64,000 nt of DNA from Tsukamurella sp. TY48 (GCF_019656655.1 NZ_BPMV01000002.1:310001-374000), one strand, 5' to 3'. Counted from the first letter of the stretch, positions 17,522 through 29,489 are shown. Notes: generated by a model from the sequence alone, not told the origin. Numbers and translations are program-made.

Positions 17522-19024
17522 TCAGCTGTTGATGACGCGGACCACCGTCGACAGGAAGGTCGAGGCGTCGAACGGGGCGACGCGCACCGCGCCACCCGAC
17601 TGCGGCGATTCGAGGATCTGGTTGTTGCCGAGGTAGATCGCGACGTGCTGGGTACCGCCGGGGCCACGGAAGACCATGTCGCCGCGCTTGATCTGGCTGA
17701 CCGGGTACTGCTTGCCCGTCGTGTACTGGTAGCCGGAGTACTTCGGCAGGGCGATGCCGACCGCCGCGAAGGCGTAGGCGGTGAAGCCCGAGCAGTCGAA
17801 GCCGATCCGGTTGTAATCGCCGAAGCTGTCGGCCACGCCGCCGTCGCGGACACCGCGGGTGGCGCCCCAGGCGTTGCCGCCTCCCCAGGCGTACTGGACG
17901 CCGATCACCGACATGCCGCGGGCGATGACCGCGTCGATGGCCTGCGCGCCCGAGAGGTTCGCGGCGCTCTGGAGGGCACCCGCGGAGGGCGCGGGGGCCG
18001 ACGGTGCCGCCGGCGCGGAAGCCGACGGGGCGGACGGCTGGACTGCGGTCGCGGCGGGCGTGATCCCGAACAGCGATCCCGCCTGGTTCACCAGGTTCTG
18101 CGCGAAGGTGCGGGCTCCGGCGAGCGGATCGGCGGTGTTCACCGTGGCATCCGTGCCACCCGCGGGCGCTGCGGCCGCGGGTGCGGCGGCAGCGCCGGGA
18201 ACGGTGGGGACAGCTGCGGCGCCGGGGGCGGTCACCGTCTGGCTGCGCTGCTCGTCCACGACGTACTGCGCGTAGACCTTCTGCTGCGTCTCGCGGTCCT
18301 CCGCACGCTTGGCGGAGTCGAGCGCCCGCTGCGCGAGCTCGCGCTGCGTGGTGAGCGTGGCCTGCTCCTGCTCCTGCGTGGTGAGCGTGGCCACGGCCTG
18401 GGTGATCGAGTCCTCGGCCTGCTTCTTCCGATCGGAGGCCGCGGCGGTGGCGGCATCGGCCTGCACCTTGGCGGCGCGGGCGGCGGTGCGGGACGCCTCG
18501 GCACGGGCCTTGGCCGCCTTGAGGTCACCGAGAGCGGCGCGCTGCTTGTCCGCCACGATGCGCAGGGTGGTGGCCCGCTCCAGGGTGGCGTTGGGATCCT
18601 CGCCACCGAGGGTGTTCACGAGCGCGCCGGCGGTGTTGCCCTGCTGGTACGCGGCACGGACCACCTGGTCGAAGCTGTCCTGGGCCGACTTGATCCGGGT
18701 GTCGGACTGGGCGACCGCGGCCTCGGAGACCTTGACGGCGCCGGAGGCGGCGGAGGCGGCGTTCTGCGCCGACTGCAGGTCGACCACCGACTGGTTGACC
18801 GACTGGCGCTTGCTCGCGACGTCGTCGCGGAGGTTGGCGATCTTCTGGTCGGCCTGCGCGATCTTGTCGACCAGCGCGGCGACCACGTTGCCCGGTGCGC
18901 CGGAATCACCGACGGGTTCGGCGGCGACGGAAGCGAAGGTACCCACGGCGAGAGAGCCCGTGGTGACGGCCGCGAAGAGCGACCGCACGGCGAAGGTGGT
19001 GGCTGAGTGTGCCGTACGCCTCAA
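17522..19024 (-). CDS. ripA: RipA-like NlpC/P60 peptidoglycan endopeptidase
   Basis: 500 residues from a TTG at 19024, with GAGGAG eight bases upstream deciding the start. Signal peptide (about 1-35, cleavage near SVAAEP), a long Ala/Gln-rich coiled coil (about 45-250), a Pro/Ala-rich linker (about 265-355) and a C-terminal NlpC/P60 domain. Catalytic Cys411 (FDCSG), His460 (QHVAIYLG) and Glu472 (ILESP) have the same spacing as the RipA triad of M. tuberculosis (C383, H432, E444). It should cleave D-Glu-mDAP bonds at the septum. M. tuberculosis has ripA and ripB in tandem; only one copy is present here. Confidence 0.93.
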   Translation of the reverse strand: MRRTAHSATTFAVRSLFAAVTTGSLAVGTFASVAAEPVGDSGAPGNVVAALVDKIAQADQKIANLRDDVASKRQSVNQSVVDLQSAQNAASAASGAVKVSEAAVAQSDTRIKSAQDSFDQVVRAAYQQGNTAGALVNTLGGEDPNATLERATTLRIVADKQRAALGDLKAAKARAEASRTAARAAKVQADAATAAASDRKKQAEDSITQAVATLTTQEQEQATLTTQRELAQRALDSAKRAEDRETQQKVYAQYVVDEQRSQTVTAPGAAAVPTVPGAAAAPAAAAPAGGTDATVNTADPLAGARTFAQNLVNQAGSLFGITPAATAVQPSAPSASAPAAPSAPAPSAGALQSAANLSGAQAIDAVIARGMSVIGVQYAWGGGNAWGATRGVRDGGVADSFGDYNRIGFDCSGFTAYAFAAVGIALPKYSGYQYTTGKQYPVSQIKRGDMVFRGPGGTQHVAIYLGNNQILESPQSGGAVRVAPFDASTFLSTVVRVINS

Positions 19025-19263
19025 GGTGTCTCCTCAGTCTGCGTTCACGCCCGATGAGTACGCGTTTACAACACGCACAACATTGGTTCCATGAGTACCG
19101 TACGACACTTTGGCAACAAGAGAAAACACGAAACGGCGAATTACATTCATGTGACCACTAGTGCGTGGCGCGTGACCTGCGATGATCTAAGAAAACGTGA
19201 ATGCGGATCGATATCGCTGCTCGGACTGAGTTACAGCGGTGGAATTATCGAAAGAATGCGCTA
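19025..19263 (-). promoter_or_regulatory. AT-richer leader/promoter region of the RipA-like gene
   Basis: 239 bases without a gene between the Rv1476-like stop and the ripA TTG. Base composition is visibly lower in GC than anywhere nearby (stretches such as GAGAAAACACGAAACGG and GCGTTTACAAC), as expected for a regulated promoter or a structured leader. I saw no convincing match to the cyclic-di-AMP riboswitch that precedes many actinobacterial NlpC/P60 genes, nor a clear sigma-A promoter. Call rests on position and composition. Confidence 0.4.
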
Positions 19264-19866
19264 TTACGCGTTCGAAGAATGGGACAGATCATCGACCGGG
19301 GCGGCCGCGTCGGGCCGCAGACCGGCCGCCTTCCGCTCGGCGTCGATCGCCCGGCTGCGGTTGCGGGTCTTCACCCGAGCGACCCCGGCCAGCGCGGCCA
19401 CGAAGAGCACGAGCGCCACGGTGAAGCCCGCCCACGGAAAGGTGGCGTTGTCGGCGATGTCCACGAAGTCCTTGGCCGCGGCCGGCGGATTGCTGAGCAC
19501 CAGGCCGGTGGGCTTGTGCCCGTCCTGCGCCTTCTCGATCTGATAGCGACTGAGCTGGCCGGTGGAGAAGCCGGCCACCTGGCTGGGCGACATCACCAGG
19601 ACCGACATCGCCCCGCCCTCCTGGCGTGCCAGCTCGGTGCCCAGGTCGCGCAGTGAAGTATCGGGCTTGTAATCGTGCGCCAGCACGATCACCTTGAAGT
19701 TCTCGATCCCCTTGGCCTGTGCGTCTTTGACCACGGCGGCCAGCTGCGCCTCCGAGCCCTTGTATGCGGGATTGAGGATGGCCACCCCGTCGTCGGCGAG
19801 GTCGGCCTTGAGCGCGGTGAAATCCACGTCGGTCGGCACTTCGGTGAGAATCGGCAGGGGGCCCAT
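19264..19866 (-). CDS. Rv1476-like membrane protein (DUF6676 type)
   Basis: 200 residues. An N-terminal soluble domain of about 135 residues (TDVDFTALKADLADDGVAIL, then VIVLAHDYKPDTSLRDLGTEL) is followed by a single membrane helix (about 144-163) and a basic cytoplasmic tail. The fold suggests a TPM/Psb32-like extracytoplasmic or cytoplasmic domain. It sits between ripA and acn, the place of Rv1476 in M. tuberculosis. Function unknown; position suggests a link with envelope remodelling. Confidence 0.8.
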   Translation of the reverse strand: MGPLPILTEVPTDVDFTALKADLADDGVAILNPAYKGSEAQLAAVVKDAQAKGIENFKVIVLAHDYKPDTSLRDLGTELARQEGGAMSVLVMSPSQVAGFSTGQLSRYQIEKAQDGHKPTGLVLSNPPAAAKDFVDIADNATFPWAGFTVALVLFVAALAGVARVKTRNRSRAIDAERKAAGLRPDAAAPVDDLSHSSNA

Positions 19867-19868
19867 GA

Positions 19869-22853
<2,985 letters not shown>

Positions 22854-22876
22854 CCGAAGGTCTGAAGTAGACGCGT

Positions 22877-22913
22877 GACGGCGGGTCCGGCCCCAGCGGC
22901 CGGGCCCGCCGTC
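22877..22913 (+). terminator. Hairpin after acn
   Basis: A 16-base stem GACGGCGGGTCCGGCC (22877-22892) pairs with GGCCGGGCCCGCCGTC (22898-22913), with one G-T pair and a five-base loop. No U-tract follows, which is usual for high-GC actinobacterial terminators. It lies between acn and acnR, so acnR may be read partly by read-through or from its own promoter. Confidence 0.65.
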
Positions 22914-22960
22914 CTCGTACTGGAGAGTTACCGTCCCCGTAGGCAGGACAGGAGACAACC

Positions 22961-23530
22961 GTGCCCAAGGTGAGCGACGACCACCTCGCCGCGCGCAGGC
23001 GTCAGATCCTCGACGGTGCGCGGACCTGTTTCGCCGAGTTCGGCTACGACGGGGCGACGGTGCGCCGCCTGGAAGCGGCCACCGGGCTCTCGCGCGGGGC
23101 GATCTTCCACCACTTCCGCGATAAGGACGCGCTGTTCCTTGCGCTGGCCCGCGAGGACGCCGAGCGGATGGCCGATATCGCCGCCACGCAGGGCCTGGTG
23201 CAGGTGATGCGCGATATGCTCGCCCATCCCGAGCGGTTCGACTGGCTGGGCACTCGCCTGGAGATCGCCCGGCGGCTCAAGAACGACAACGACTTCCGCG
23301 CGCAGTGGACCGAGCGCAGCGCCGAGCTGACCGCCGCCACCTTGCGGCGCCTGGAACAGCAGAAGCAGCGCGGCAGGCTGCGCGATGATCTGCCGACGAA
23401 CGTGATCCTCGGCTATCTCGACCTGGTCCTCGACGGCCTGGTCACCCACCTCGCCTCCGGCCGCCCGACGGACGGCCTGGAGGCGGTGCTCGACCTGGTC
23501 GAGGAGAGCGTGCGCCGCCGCGAGGACTGA
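22961..23530 (+). CDS. acnR: TetR-type aconitase repressor AcnR
   Basis: 189 residues from a GTG with AGGAGA upstream. TetR helix-turn-helix at about 27-50 (GATVRRLEAATGLSRGAIFHHF). In corynebacteria AcnR represses acn and is encoded directly downstream of it; M. tuberculosis Rv1474c has the same place. Location plus the matching operator at 19955-19970 make the assignment firm. The C-terminal domain may bind citrate and Mg, as known for the family. Confidence 0.93.
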   Translation: MPKVSDDHLAARRRQILDGARTCFAEFGYDGATVRRLEAATGLSRGAIFHHFRDKDALFLALAREDAERMADIAATQGLVQVMRDMLAHPERFDWLGTRLEIARRLKNDNDFRAQWTERSAELTAATLRRLEQQKQRGRLRDDLPTNVILGYLDLVLDGLVTHLASGRPTDGLEAVLDLVEESVRRRED

Positions 23531-23537
23531 ACTCCCG

Positions 23538-24365
23538 CTACATCCCGGCCGGCGGCGTGGCGTAACAGAAGACGGCGCCGTTGACATCGGTGGCGGCGGC
23601 GAGCGTGCCCCACGGCGTGACCTCGCCCGGCTGCACCACGGTGCCACCCGCCGCGGTGATCCGCGCTCCGGCGGCCGCCACATCGTCGACCGCAAGGTAG
23701 ATCTGCCAGAACGAGGGCGTGCCCTCGGGATACACGCCGGACGCGAACAGCGGCGCCGAATCCATGATGCCCGCGACGCCCTCCTTGGCGCCGTCCGCCG
23801 CCGGCACCAGCACCTGTGCGTAACTGTCCGGGCCCACGGCGTCCGCGTCTCCCCCGGTACCGATCTCCTCGAACTCCCACCCGAAAACGGTGCGGTAGAA
23901 CTCCTTCGATGCGCCGTACTCGCGGCTCTGGCAGTCGAACCAGTACGGCGTGCCCGGGACGCCACGCTGCACGAAGCCCGGGTGAGTGCCCGGCTCCCAC
24001 ACGCCGATCGCGGCGCCGGCCGGATCGACGACGAAGCCGAACCGCCCCAGCTCGCCCACCGGCGAGGGCGGCACGATCACGGCGGCACCCGCCTCGGTGG
24101 CGGCGGCGATCGACGCATCGGCGTCATCGGTGCGCAGGTACACCGACCACATGTCCCCCGGCCCCTCACCGCCGTCGGTGGCTCCCATGAGCCCGGCCAC
24201 GAGATTGCCGTTGACGCGGAAGTTCCGGTAGCCCCCGAACTCCGGATCGGCGGGATCTGCCTCCCAGCCGAACACCGCCCGGTAGAACTCCACCGCCGCA
24301 TCGACATCGCGGCTCATCAGATCGATCCAGACGGGTGCCCCGACGGGCGCTGTGTACTCGGTCAT
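23538..24365 (-). CDS. Tandem VOC (glyoxalase/bleomycin-resistance) domain protein
   Basis: 275 residues from the ATG at 24365. Two VOC half-domains are visible: the first starts at PVWIDLMSRDVDAAVEFYRAVFGWE, the second at TPYWFDCQSREYGASKEFYRTVFGWE. Each ends in a DPxGA or DVNGA strand (FVVDPAGAAIGVWEPG and AATDVNGAVFCYATPP). Tandem VOC proteins of this type are often hydroxylases or binding proteins of unknown substrate. Convergent with acnR, with seven bases between stops. Confidence 0.85.
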   Translation of the reverse strand: MTEYTAPVGAPVWIDLMSRDVDAAVEFYRAVFGWEADPADPEFGGYRNFRVNGNLVAGLMGATDGGEGPGDMWSVYLRTDDADASIAAATEAGAAVIVPPSPVGELGRFGFVVDPAGAAIGVWEPGTHPGFVQRGVPGTPYWFDCQSREYGASKEFYRTVFGWEFEEIGTGGDADAVGPDSYAQVLVPAADGAKEGVAGIMDSAPLFASGVYPEGTPSFWQIYLAVDDVAAAGARITAAGGTVVQPGEVTPWGTLAAATDVNGAVFCYATPPAGM

Positions 24366-24414
24366 GCCCACTACCGTGGCACAGCCCACCGACATGCGCC
24401 GGGAGTCCGCGGGA

Positions 24415-25440
24415 TCAGCGCGGGGCGACGGCGTGCAGAGGCCGCGCCGCCGTGATCGTGACCGCGGCGCCGAGCTCCGGGGCCTCGGTCACCGGCACGT
24501 CGAGCCGCACCGTCGTCTCGCCGACGGTGGCGGTGACGGCGCAGTGCTCACCCCGGAATCCGACGCTGCGGACCCGATGCGCACCGCCGGCGATGAGGGT
24601 GAGTTCACCGGGGCGGGCGAGCACCTCGACGGGTCCGGTCGCACTGTGCCGCAGCGGGATCCGGCCCAGCGCGCACACGGCGTGATCGCCGCTCGCGGTC
24701 CCGGGCAGGGCTGTGACCTCGCCGAACAGGCGCGCGACCTCGGTATCGACGGGGGCGGTGTAGACCTCCTGCGCCGGACCGGCCTGGCGCACGGCACCGT
24801 CGACCAGCACCACCACGGAGTCGGCCATCGCCAGTGCCTCCTCCGCATCGTGGGTCACCAACAGCGCGGTCGCGTCCTCGGCGCGCAGGGTCTGACTCAC
24901 GTGCTCGCGCAGCCGGGTGCGCAGCGCGGCGTCGAGCGCCGAGAAGGGCTCGTCGAGGCCGATCACCGCGGGCCGCGGCGCCAACGCACGGGCGAGCGCT
25001 ACTCGTTGCTGCTGTCCGCCGGACAGCTCCGCGGGGCGGCGGTCGGCGAGACCGTCCAGGCCCACCGTGGCGAGCAGTCCGGCGACCCGATCGTCACGTC
25101 CGAGCACCCGCCGCCACCGCGGTCCCAGACCGAAGCCCACGTTGCCGCGCACCGTCAGGTGGGCGAACAGCGCCCCTTCCTGCGGTACGAGGCCCACGCT
25201 CCTGCGTTCGGGCGCAACGTCGATCCCCGGTGCCGCGACCACCGCACCGTCGATCTCGATGCTCCCGGCGGGAGCGCGTTCCAGGCCCGCGATCGCTCGC
25301 AGGAGGGTGGTCTTTCCGCAACCCGATGGGCCGACTACCGCGGTGACGGCGCCGCGGCGCACCGTGAGATCGATCTCTCGGAGCACCTCGGTGCGGCCGT
25401 ACCGCACCGACAGTCCGCGCACCACGACGGCGTCGTTCAT
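24415..25440 (-). CDS. Iron ABC importer, ATP-binding protein (FbpC-like)
   Basis: 341 residues. Walker A GPSGCGKTT near residue 37, Q-loop LVPQEGALFAHLTV, signature LSGGQQQRVALARALA, Walker B AVIGLDEPFSALD and a switch histidine in LLVTHDAEEA. The C-terminal TOBE-like part is short. Overlaps the permease stop by four bases and completes a binding protein-permease-ATPase operon. The ferric-iron (FbpABC/AfuABC) assignment comes from the binding protein and the long two-unit permease. Confidence 0.87.
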   Translation of the reverse strand: MNDAVVVRGLSVRYGRTEVLREIDLTVRRGAVTAVVGPSGCGKTTLLRAIAGLERAPAGSIEIDGAVVAAPGIDVAPERRSVGLVPQEGALFAHLTVRGNVGFGLGPRWRRVLGRDDRVAGLLATVGLDGLADRRPAELSGGQQQRVALARALAPRPAVIGLDEPFSALDAALRTRLREHVSQTLRAEDATALLVTHDAEEALAMADSVVVLVDGAVRQAGPAQEVYTAPVDTEVARLFGEVTALPGTASGDHAVCALGRIPLRHSATGPVEVLARPGELTLIAGGAHRVRSVGFRGEHCAVTATVGETTVRLDVPVTEAPELGAAVTITAARPLHAVAPR

Positions 25441-26957
25441 CGTTGTCCCTCCCGGGTGAGCAGCATCGACAGCGCCACGGTGGGCACCGATGCGACCAGC
25501 ACGAGCAGCAGGCCCAGCACGGCGGCGCGGCCGTAGGCCACGTCGTTGTTCAGGCTCCACATGTGGGTGGCGAGTGTAGAGGTCCCCACCGGCGCCAGCA
25601 TCAGCGTGGCGGGCAGTTCCTTCGCCACCGACAGGCACGCCAGCGCCGCGCCCGCGGCGATCCCGGGTGCTGCCAGGGGTAGGCGCACCCGCGCGAAGGT
25701 CGCCGCATCGGAGGCCCCGAGGGTGCGGGCGGCATCCGGCACCCGCGGCGGGATCGCGTCGAGCGCCTGCCGGGCGGGGCCGAGGCACACCGGGAGGAAG
25801 AGCACCGCGTAACAGGCGATCAGCAGCGGGGTGGTGAGGTACCAGTCCGGCAGCAGCCGGATCCCGACGAAGACGGTGGCCAGCGCCACGGTGACGCCGG
25901 GCAGCGCGTATCCGAGGTACGAGACCGCTTCGATCGGTCCGGCCCCGGGGCCCGGCGGCCGGGCCGTGTACACCGCCACCGGCAGCGCGGCGAGAGCGAT
26001 CACGGCGGCCGCGGTCACCGAGAGCATCAGGGTGGCACGCAGATCCGGCCAGGCCCAGGCGAGCGCGCCGCCCACGGTGGTGAAGCCGAGCCGGGTGGAT
26101 TCGGTGATCTCGCGCAGCAGCCCGGCCACCGGCACGGCGATCCCGGCCAGCAGCACCACCGCGCTGACGACCCACGCCCCGACGGCACCGGAACGGGCCG
26201 TGGGGCGTTCCGCGGTCGCCGCCGACGGTGCGTCGCGCCGCATCCCGCGCTCGGCGGCGGCCAGGGCGATCGCGACCACCGCGAGGACGCATCCGTAGAT
26301 CGCCGGGGTGCTGCGGTCGTAGGCGCCGTTGTAGGCGTTGTAGATGCCCACCGTGAAGGGCTCGTAGCGCACCACCGCGGGGCCGCCGAAGTCACTGATC
26401 GCGTACAGCGCCACCAGGAGTGAGCCGCCGGCACAGGCGGGCCAGACGCGCGGAAGGGTGACCCGCGCGAACACCGCGACCGGACCGAGGCCGAGCGTGC
26501 GCGCCGCGTCCTCCTGCCCGCGGCCCATCCCGGTGAAGGCGGCGGCCGCCGGCAAGAGCACCAGCGGATAGCACGCGAGTACCAGGATCAACGCCGCCGC
26601 CCAGAAGCCCTCGAAGCCCGGGAACAGCCGCGTCCACACGAATCCCGCCACGTACGACGGGATCGCCAGGGGCGCCGCCAGCAGCCCGATCAGGACGGAC
26701 CGCCCGCGGCCCACCGCACTGGTCACGACCCGGGCAAGGCCCACACCGAGCGCCGCCGCGGCCACGGTGACGACCGCCGCGAGCCGCACGGTGTTGCCGG
26801 CGAGCTCGGCGGTGCGCGGGCGCAGCAGGATGGTCCGCGCACCGTCGAGACCGAGCTCCGAGGCCCGCATCACCAGGTAGCCGACGGGCACGAGCACCGT
26901 CGCGGCGACCGCCGCCGCGACGAGCCCGAGCGCCGCCCGGCCGGGGCTAGAGCGCAC
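25437..26957 (-). CDS. Iron ABC importer, fused two-domain permease (FbpB-like)
   Basis: 506 residues from a GTG at 26957 that lies inside the 3' end of the binding-protein gene. About twelve membrane segments in two homologous halves. Each half has an EAA-type loop: ARTLGLGPVAVFARVTLP in the first and ARTLGASDAATFARVRLP in the second. Two fused permease units in one chain are typical of FbpB/CysT-W-like ferric iron transporters. Confidence 0.88.
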   Translation of the reverse strand: MRSSPGRAALGLVAAAVAATVLVPVGYLVMRASELGLDGARTILLRPRTAELAGNTVRLAAVVTVAAAALGVGLARVVTSAVGRGRSVLIGLLAAPLAIPSYVAGFVWTRLFPGFEGFWAAALILVLACYPLVLLPAAAAFTGMGRGQEDAARTLGLGPVAVFARVTLPRVWPACAGGSLLVALYAISDFGGPAVVRYEPFTVGIYNAYNGAYDRSTPAIYGCVLAVVAIALAAAERGMRRDAPSAATAERPTARSGAVGAWVVSAVVLLAGIAVPVAGLLREITESTRLGFTTVGGALAWAWPDLRATLMLSVTAAAVIALAALPVAVYTARPPGPGAGPIEAVSYLGYALPGVTVALATVFVGIRLLPDWYLTTPLLIACYAVLFLPVCLGPARQALDAIPPRVPDAARTLGASDAATFARVRLPLAAPGIAAGAALACLSVAKELPATLMLAPVGTSTLATHMWSLNNDVAYGRAAVLGLLLVLVASVPTVALSMLLTREGQR

Positions 26958-27987
26958 CCACCTCGGTGAGCAGCTTCTCGGTGCCCTGGGTGTCGGAGAG
27001 CTGGGCGTAGTCGATCTTCGGCGGCTTCAGATCGGCCAGCGGCGGCAGTCCGGGAACGGAGAAGGGCACGCCCGCGACCACCGGGTACTCGCCCGTCTTG
27101 GTGGCGAAGTACTCCTGCGAGGAGTTCGTCAGCAGCTGCCGCACGAACTCGATCGCCTGCGGCTTGTTCGTGGAGCTCTTGAGTACCGCGGCACCCGCGA
27201 GGTTCACAAGTCCGCCGGGATCGTTGTCGAAGAACTTGAGCTTGGAGGGCACCGCCGCCTCGCCCTTCTCCTTGACCGCCTGCGCCCAGTAGTAGTGGTT
27301 GATCAGGCCCGATGCCACAGTGCCGGAGTTCACGGCGTCGAGGATCTTGCCGTTGCCCTCGAACTTCTTGGGCTCGTTGGCGAGGAATCCCTGCAGCCAG
27401 GCCTTAGCTCCGTCCTCGCCGCGCAGCACGCGCAGTGCGGTGACGAAGGACTTGAAGGAGGCGTTGGTGGGCGCGTACCCCACCTTGCCCTTGAACTTCG
27501 GATCGAGCAGGCCGTCGATCCCCGCGGGAAGATCGGCGTCGGCCACCTGCGCGGGGTTGTAGACGAGCACCCGCGAGCGTGCCGACGTCGCGGCCCAGGT
27601 GCCGTCGCCGGACCGGTACTGCGCCGGGATCTTGTCGGTGATGTCGCTCGGAAGCGGTTCCAGCAGACCGGCCTTCGCGAGCGCACCGAGTTCACCGGCG
27701 TCCTGACCGAAGTAGACGTCCGCCGGACTGCGGTCGCCCTCCTCCAGGATCTGGTTCGCCTTCTTGTCGTAGGCGACGTTCACGGCCACGGTGCCCTTGA
27801 TCTGCTCGATCAGTGGCCCCACGAGCTCCTTGGAACGACCCGAGTAGAGGGTGATCGCGGGACCGGCCGCCGCCGAAGCGGTGGACGCCCCGGGGTCCGG
27901 ACTCGATCCGCTGCCGCACGCGGTGAGCGTGCCCACCGTCAGGACCGCTGCTCCTCCGAGCGCCGCCCACCGTCGAAAACCACCCAT
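26947..27987 (-). CDS. Iron(III) ABC importer, substrate-binding lipoprotein (FbpA-like)
   Basis: 346 residues. Lipoprotein signal peptide ending in the lipobox LTAC near residue 24. Family-1 binding protein with ITLYSGRSKELV after the linker, and the twin Tyr232-Tyr233 (NHYYWAQ) that coordinate Fe(III) in FbpA-type proteins. First gene of the iron importer operon, with an 11-base overlap into the permease gene. A DtxR/IdeR-like box is 68-86 bases upstream. Confidence 0.88.
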   Translation of the reverse strand: MGGFRRWAALGGAAVLTVGTLTACGSGSSPDPGASTASAAAGPAITLYSGRSKELVGPLIEQIKGTVAVNVAYDKKANQILEEGDRSPADVYFGQDAGELGALAKAGLLEPLPSDITDKIPAQYRSGDGTWAATSARSRVLVYNPAQVADADLPAGIDGLLDPKFKGKVGYAPTNASFKSFVTALRVLRGEDGAKAWLQGFLANEPKKFEGNGKILDAVNSGTVASGLINHYYWAQAVKEKGEAAVPSKLKFFDNDPGGLVNLAGAAVLKSSTNKPQAIEFVRQLLTNSSQEYFATKTGEYPVVAGVPFSVPGLPPLADLKPPKIDYAQLSDTQGTEKLLTEVGAL

Positions 27988-28054
27988 GCCTCTAATCCCT
28001 TCGTCGCGCCCGCGCTCTGGAGCGTTGGCAGGAACATACCCGACGAAACGGACA

Positions 28055-28073
28055 ATAGGCGAGGTTTACCTTT
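28055..28073. promoter_or_regulatory. Possible DtxR/IdeR iron box
   Basis: The 19-base stretch ATAGGCGAGGTTTACCTTT matches the IdeR/DtxR consensus (TTAGGTTAGGCTAACCTAA) at 12 of 19 positions, including the AGG, AGG and ACCT blocks. It precedes the ferric-iron binding-protein gene by about 70 bases, where such a repressor site would be expected. The match score is modest, so functional binding is inferred mainly from context. Confidence 0.5.
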
Positions 28074-28123
28074 GCGTACTTGTACGAGGTGAGAGCTGTT
28101 TTCGAACCGACACGGAAGCGTCG

Positions 28124-28885
28124 TCAGATCTTCGCGACACCCCGGGCATCGCGGTACACGGCCTGGACGCCGGACTGCGACATCGGCGCGGACTGGATCT
28201 TCGCGTCGGACGCCACGACGGCCTGCAAGGTGACTCCGGCGACGAGGAAGTCGGCCACCGATCGGCGGGTGTGGTCCGCGGAGGTCACCAGCACCGCTCC
28301 GTTGCCGAAGCCGTTCTGGCGCATGAGCGCCGCCGAGTTGATCGCGTTCCCCTGTGTGGAGCCCGCGCCGTTCTCGGTGTAGATACGCGTGGCGGAGAGC
28401 CCCTGGCCGATCAGCCATTCCTTCATCGCGGCGGCCTCGGTCTTGCCCGCCTTCGGGTTCCCGCCGGTCACGATCACCGGAAAGGCCGGGTAGGCCTGGG
28501 CCACCGCGAGTCCCTTGCTGAGTCGTTCGACGAGGATCGGGCGCAACCCGCCGTTGTCCTCGAGGCCGAAGCCGAGGATCACGATCGCGCTCCCTGCGGC
28601 GACACCGCCCGGCACCTGGTCGGTGAGCGGGAACGTGAGGGCCTTGTTGACGTTGGTCATCAGGGCCACCACCTTCTGCGCGTGATCGACCGGCATCTGA
28701 TTGATCGCGGCCTGCGCTCCCGCGGTGTCGCCCGCGGCCTGCTTGGCGATGGCATCGTCCGTGAGCGACGAGGTCGAGGCGCTGACTGCCGGTGCGGCCG
28801 CGGCCGGACCGACCGCCAGAGCCGCCGACGCAGCCACGGCCACCGTCAGTGCCGCGAGTGAACGAAGAAATCCAGAGACACGCAT
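28124..28885 (-). CDS. Secreted DUF218/YdcF-SanA-like protein
   Basis: 253 residues. Cleavable signal peptide (about 1-30, AAAAPAV). The DUF218 fold is recognised from SAIVILGFGLEDNGGLRPIL, then FPVIVTGGNPKAGKTEAAAM with WLIGQGL, TRIYTENGAGSTQGNA and VLVTSADHTRRS. Family members (ElyC, SanA, YdcF) act in envelope precursor metabolism; the activity here is not known. The first 60 mature residues form a helical Ala-rich extension. Confidence 0.82.
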   Translation of the reverse strand: MRVSGFLRSLAALTVAVAASAALAVGPAAAAPAVSASTSSLTDDAIAKQAAGDTAGAQAAINQMPVDHAQKVVALMTNVNKALTFPLTDQVPGGVAAGSAIVILGFGLEDNGGLRPILVERLSKGLAVAQAYPAFPVIVTGGNPKAGKTEAAAMKEWLIGQGLSATRIYTENGAGSTQGNAINSAALMRQNGFGNGAVLVTSADHTRRSVADFLVAGVTLQAVVASDAKIQSAPMSQSGVQAVYRDARGVAKI

Positions 28886-28970
28886 GTTGCCCTCCGTGAC
28901 AAATGAGTCTACGGATGGGAAAGTACACTACTGTGGTGCGTGTTGCATACGCGACGAATGTTTCGTGTGA

Positions 28971-29489
28971 TCAGCTCGGTTTGATCGCCCACTGATCCTC
29001 GCCACGCATCGGACCCACCGTGTAGACGAGAGTCGCGCTGCCTCCCGTGGTGTCCCGTGCGGCGCATCGGAACGATCCACCCGGCGGCAGCGCCTTGAGC
29101 CCCGTGCCGCAGTCCACCGAGACCGCCGCGTTCACCTGCTTCGAGACGCTCGGCGCCAGCGTGGGGCCGGCCGAGCCGAGGTCGAAGAGCTTCTGGAGCG
29201 TCACGAACTCCACGGCCATGTCGTCGTCCTTGACCGTCACCTCCACCGGCACCGTGGCCTCGCGCACCATGGCCTCGCAGGTGAACCGATACCCGGGCTT
29301 CGGTCTGCGCTCGGAGTCGTCGCAGTTGACGACGTCCACTTTCGCCCCCAGCTTCGCGTACTCCGCGTTGAGCTTGTCCGCGATGTCCCTGGTCAAGGCC
29401 TCGAAATCGATCGACGGCCCGAACAGGGAACAACTCGCGAGTACCGGAGTGACGACGAAGGGCAGCAACCACGACTTCTTCGGGCTCAT
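28971..29489 (-). CDS. DUF4333-type lipoprotein
   Basis: 172 residues from the ATG at 29489; in-frame codons upstream lack a signal-like start. Signal peptide with lipobox LASC near residue 20. Two repeats of a small domain follow, each with a Cys pair: VDVVNCDDSERRPKPGYRFTC and VSVDCGTGLKALPPGGSFRC. This looks like DUF4333, a domain of mycobacterial secreted proteins, in tandem. Function unknown. Confidence 0.75.
   Translation of the reverse strand: MSPKKSWLLPFVVTPVLASCSLFGPSIDFEALTRDIADKLNAEYAKLGAKVDVVNCDDSERRPKPGYRFTCEAMVREATVPVEVTVKDDDMAVEFVTLQKLFDLGSAGPTLAPSVSKQVNAAVSVDCGTGLKALPPGGSFRCAARDTTGGSATLVYTVGPMRGEDQWAIKPS

Noticed and set aside
19025-19263. Cyclic-di-AMP (ydaO-type) riboswitch ahead of the RipA-like gene
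   Set aside because: Looked for because such elements precede many actinobacterial NlpC/P60 genes, but the conserved GGG/CCGAAUCC-type blocks were not found.
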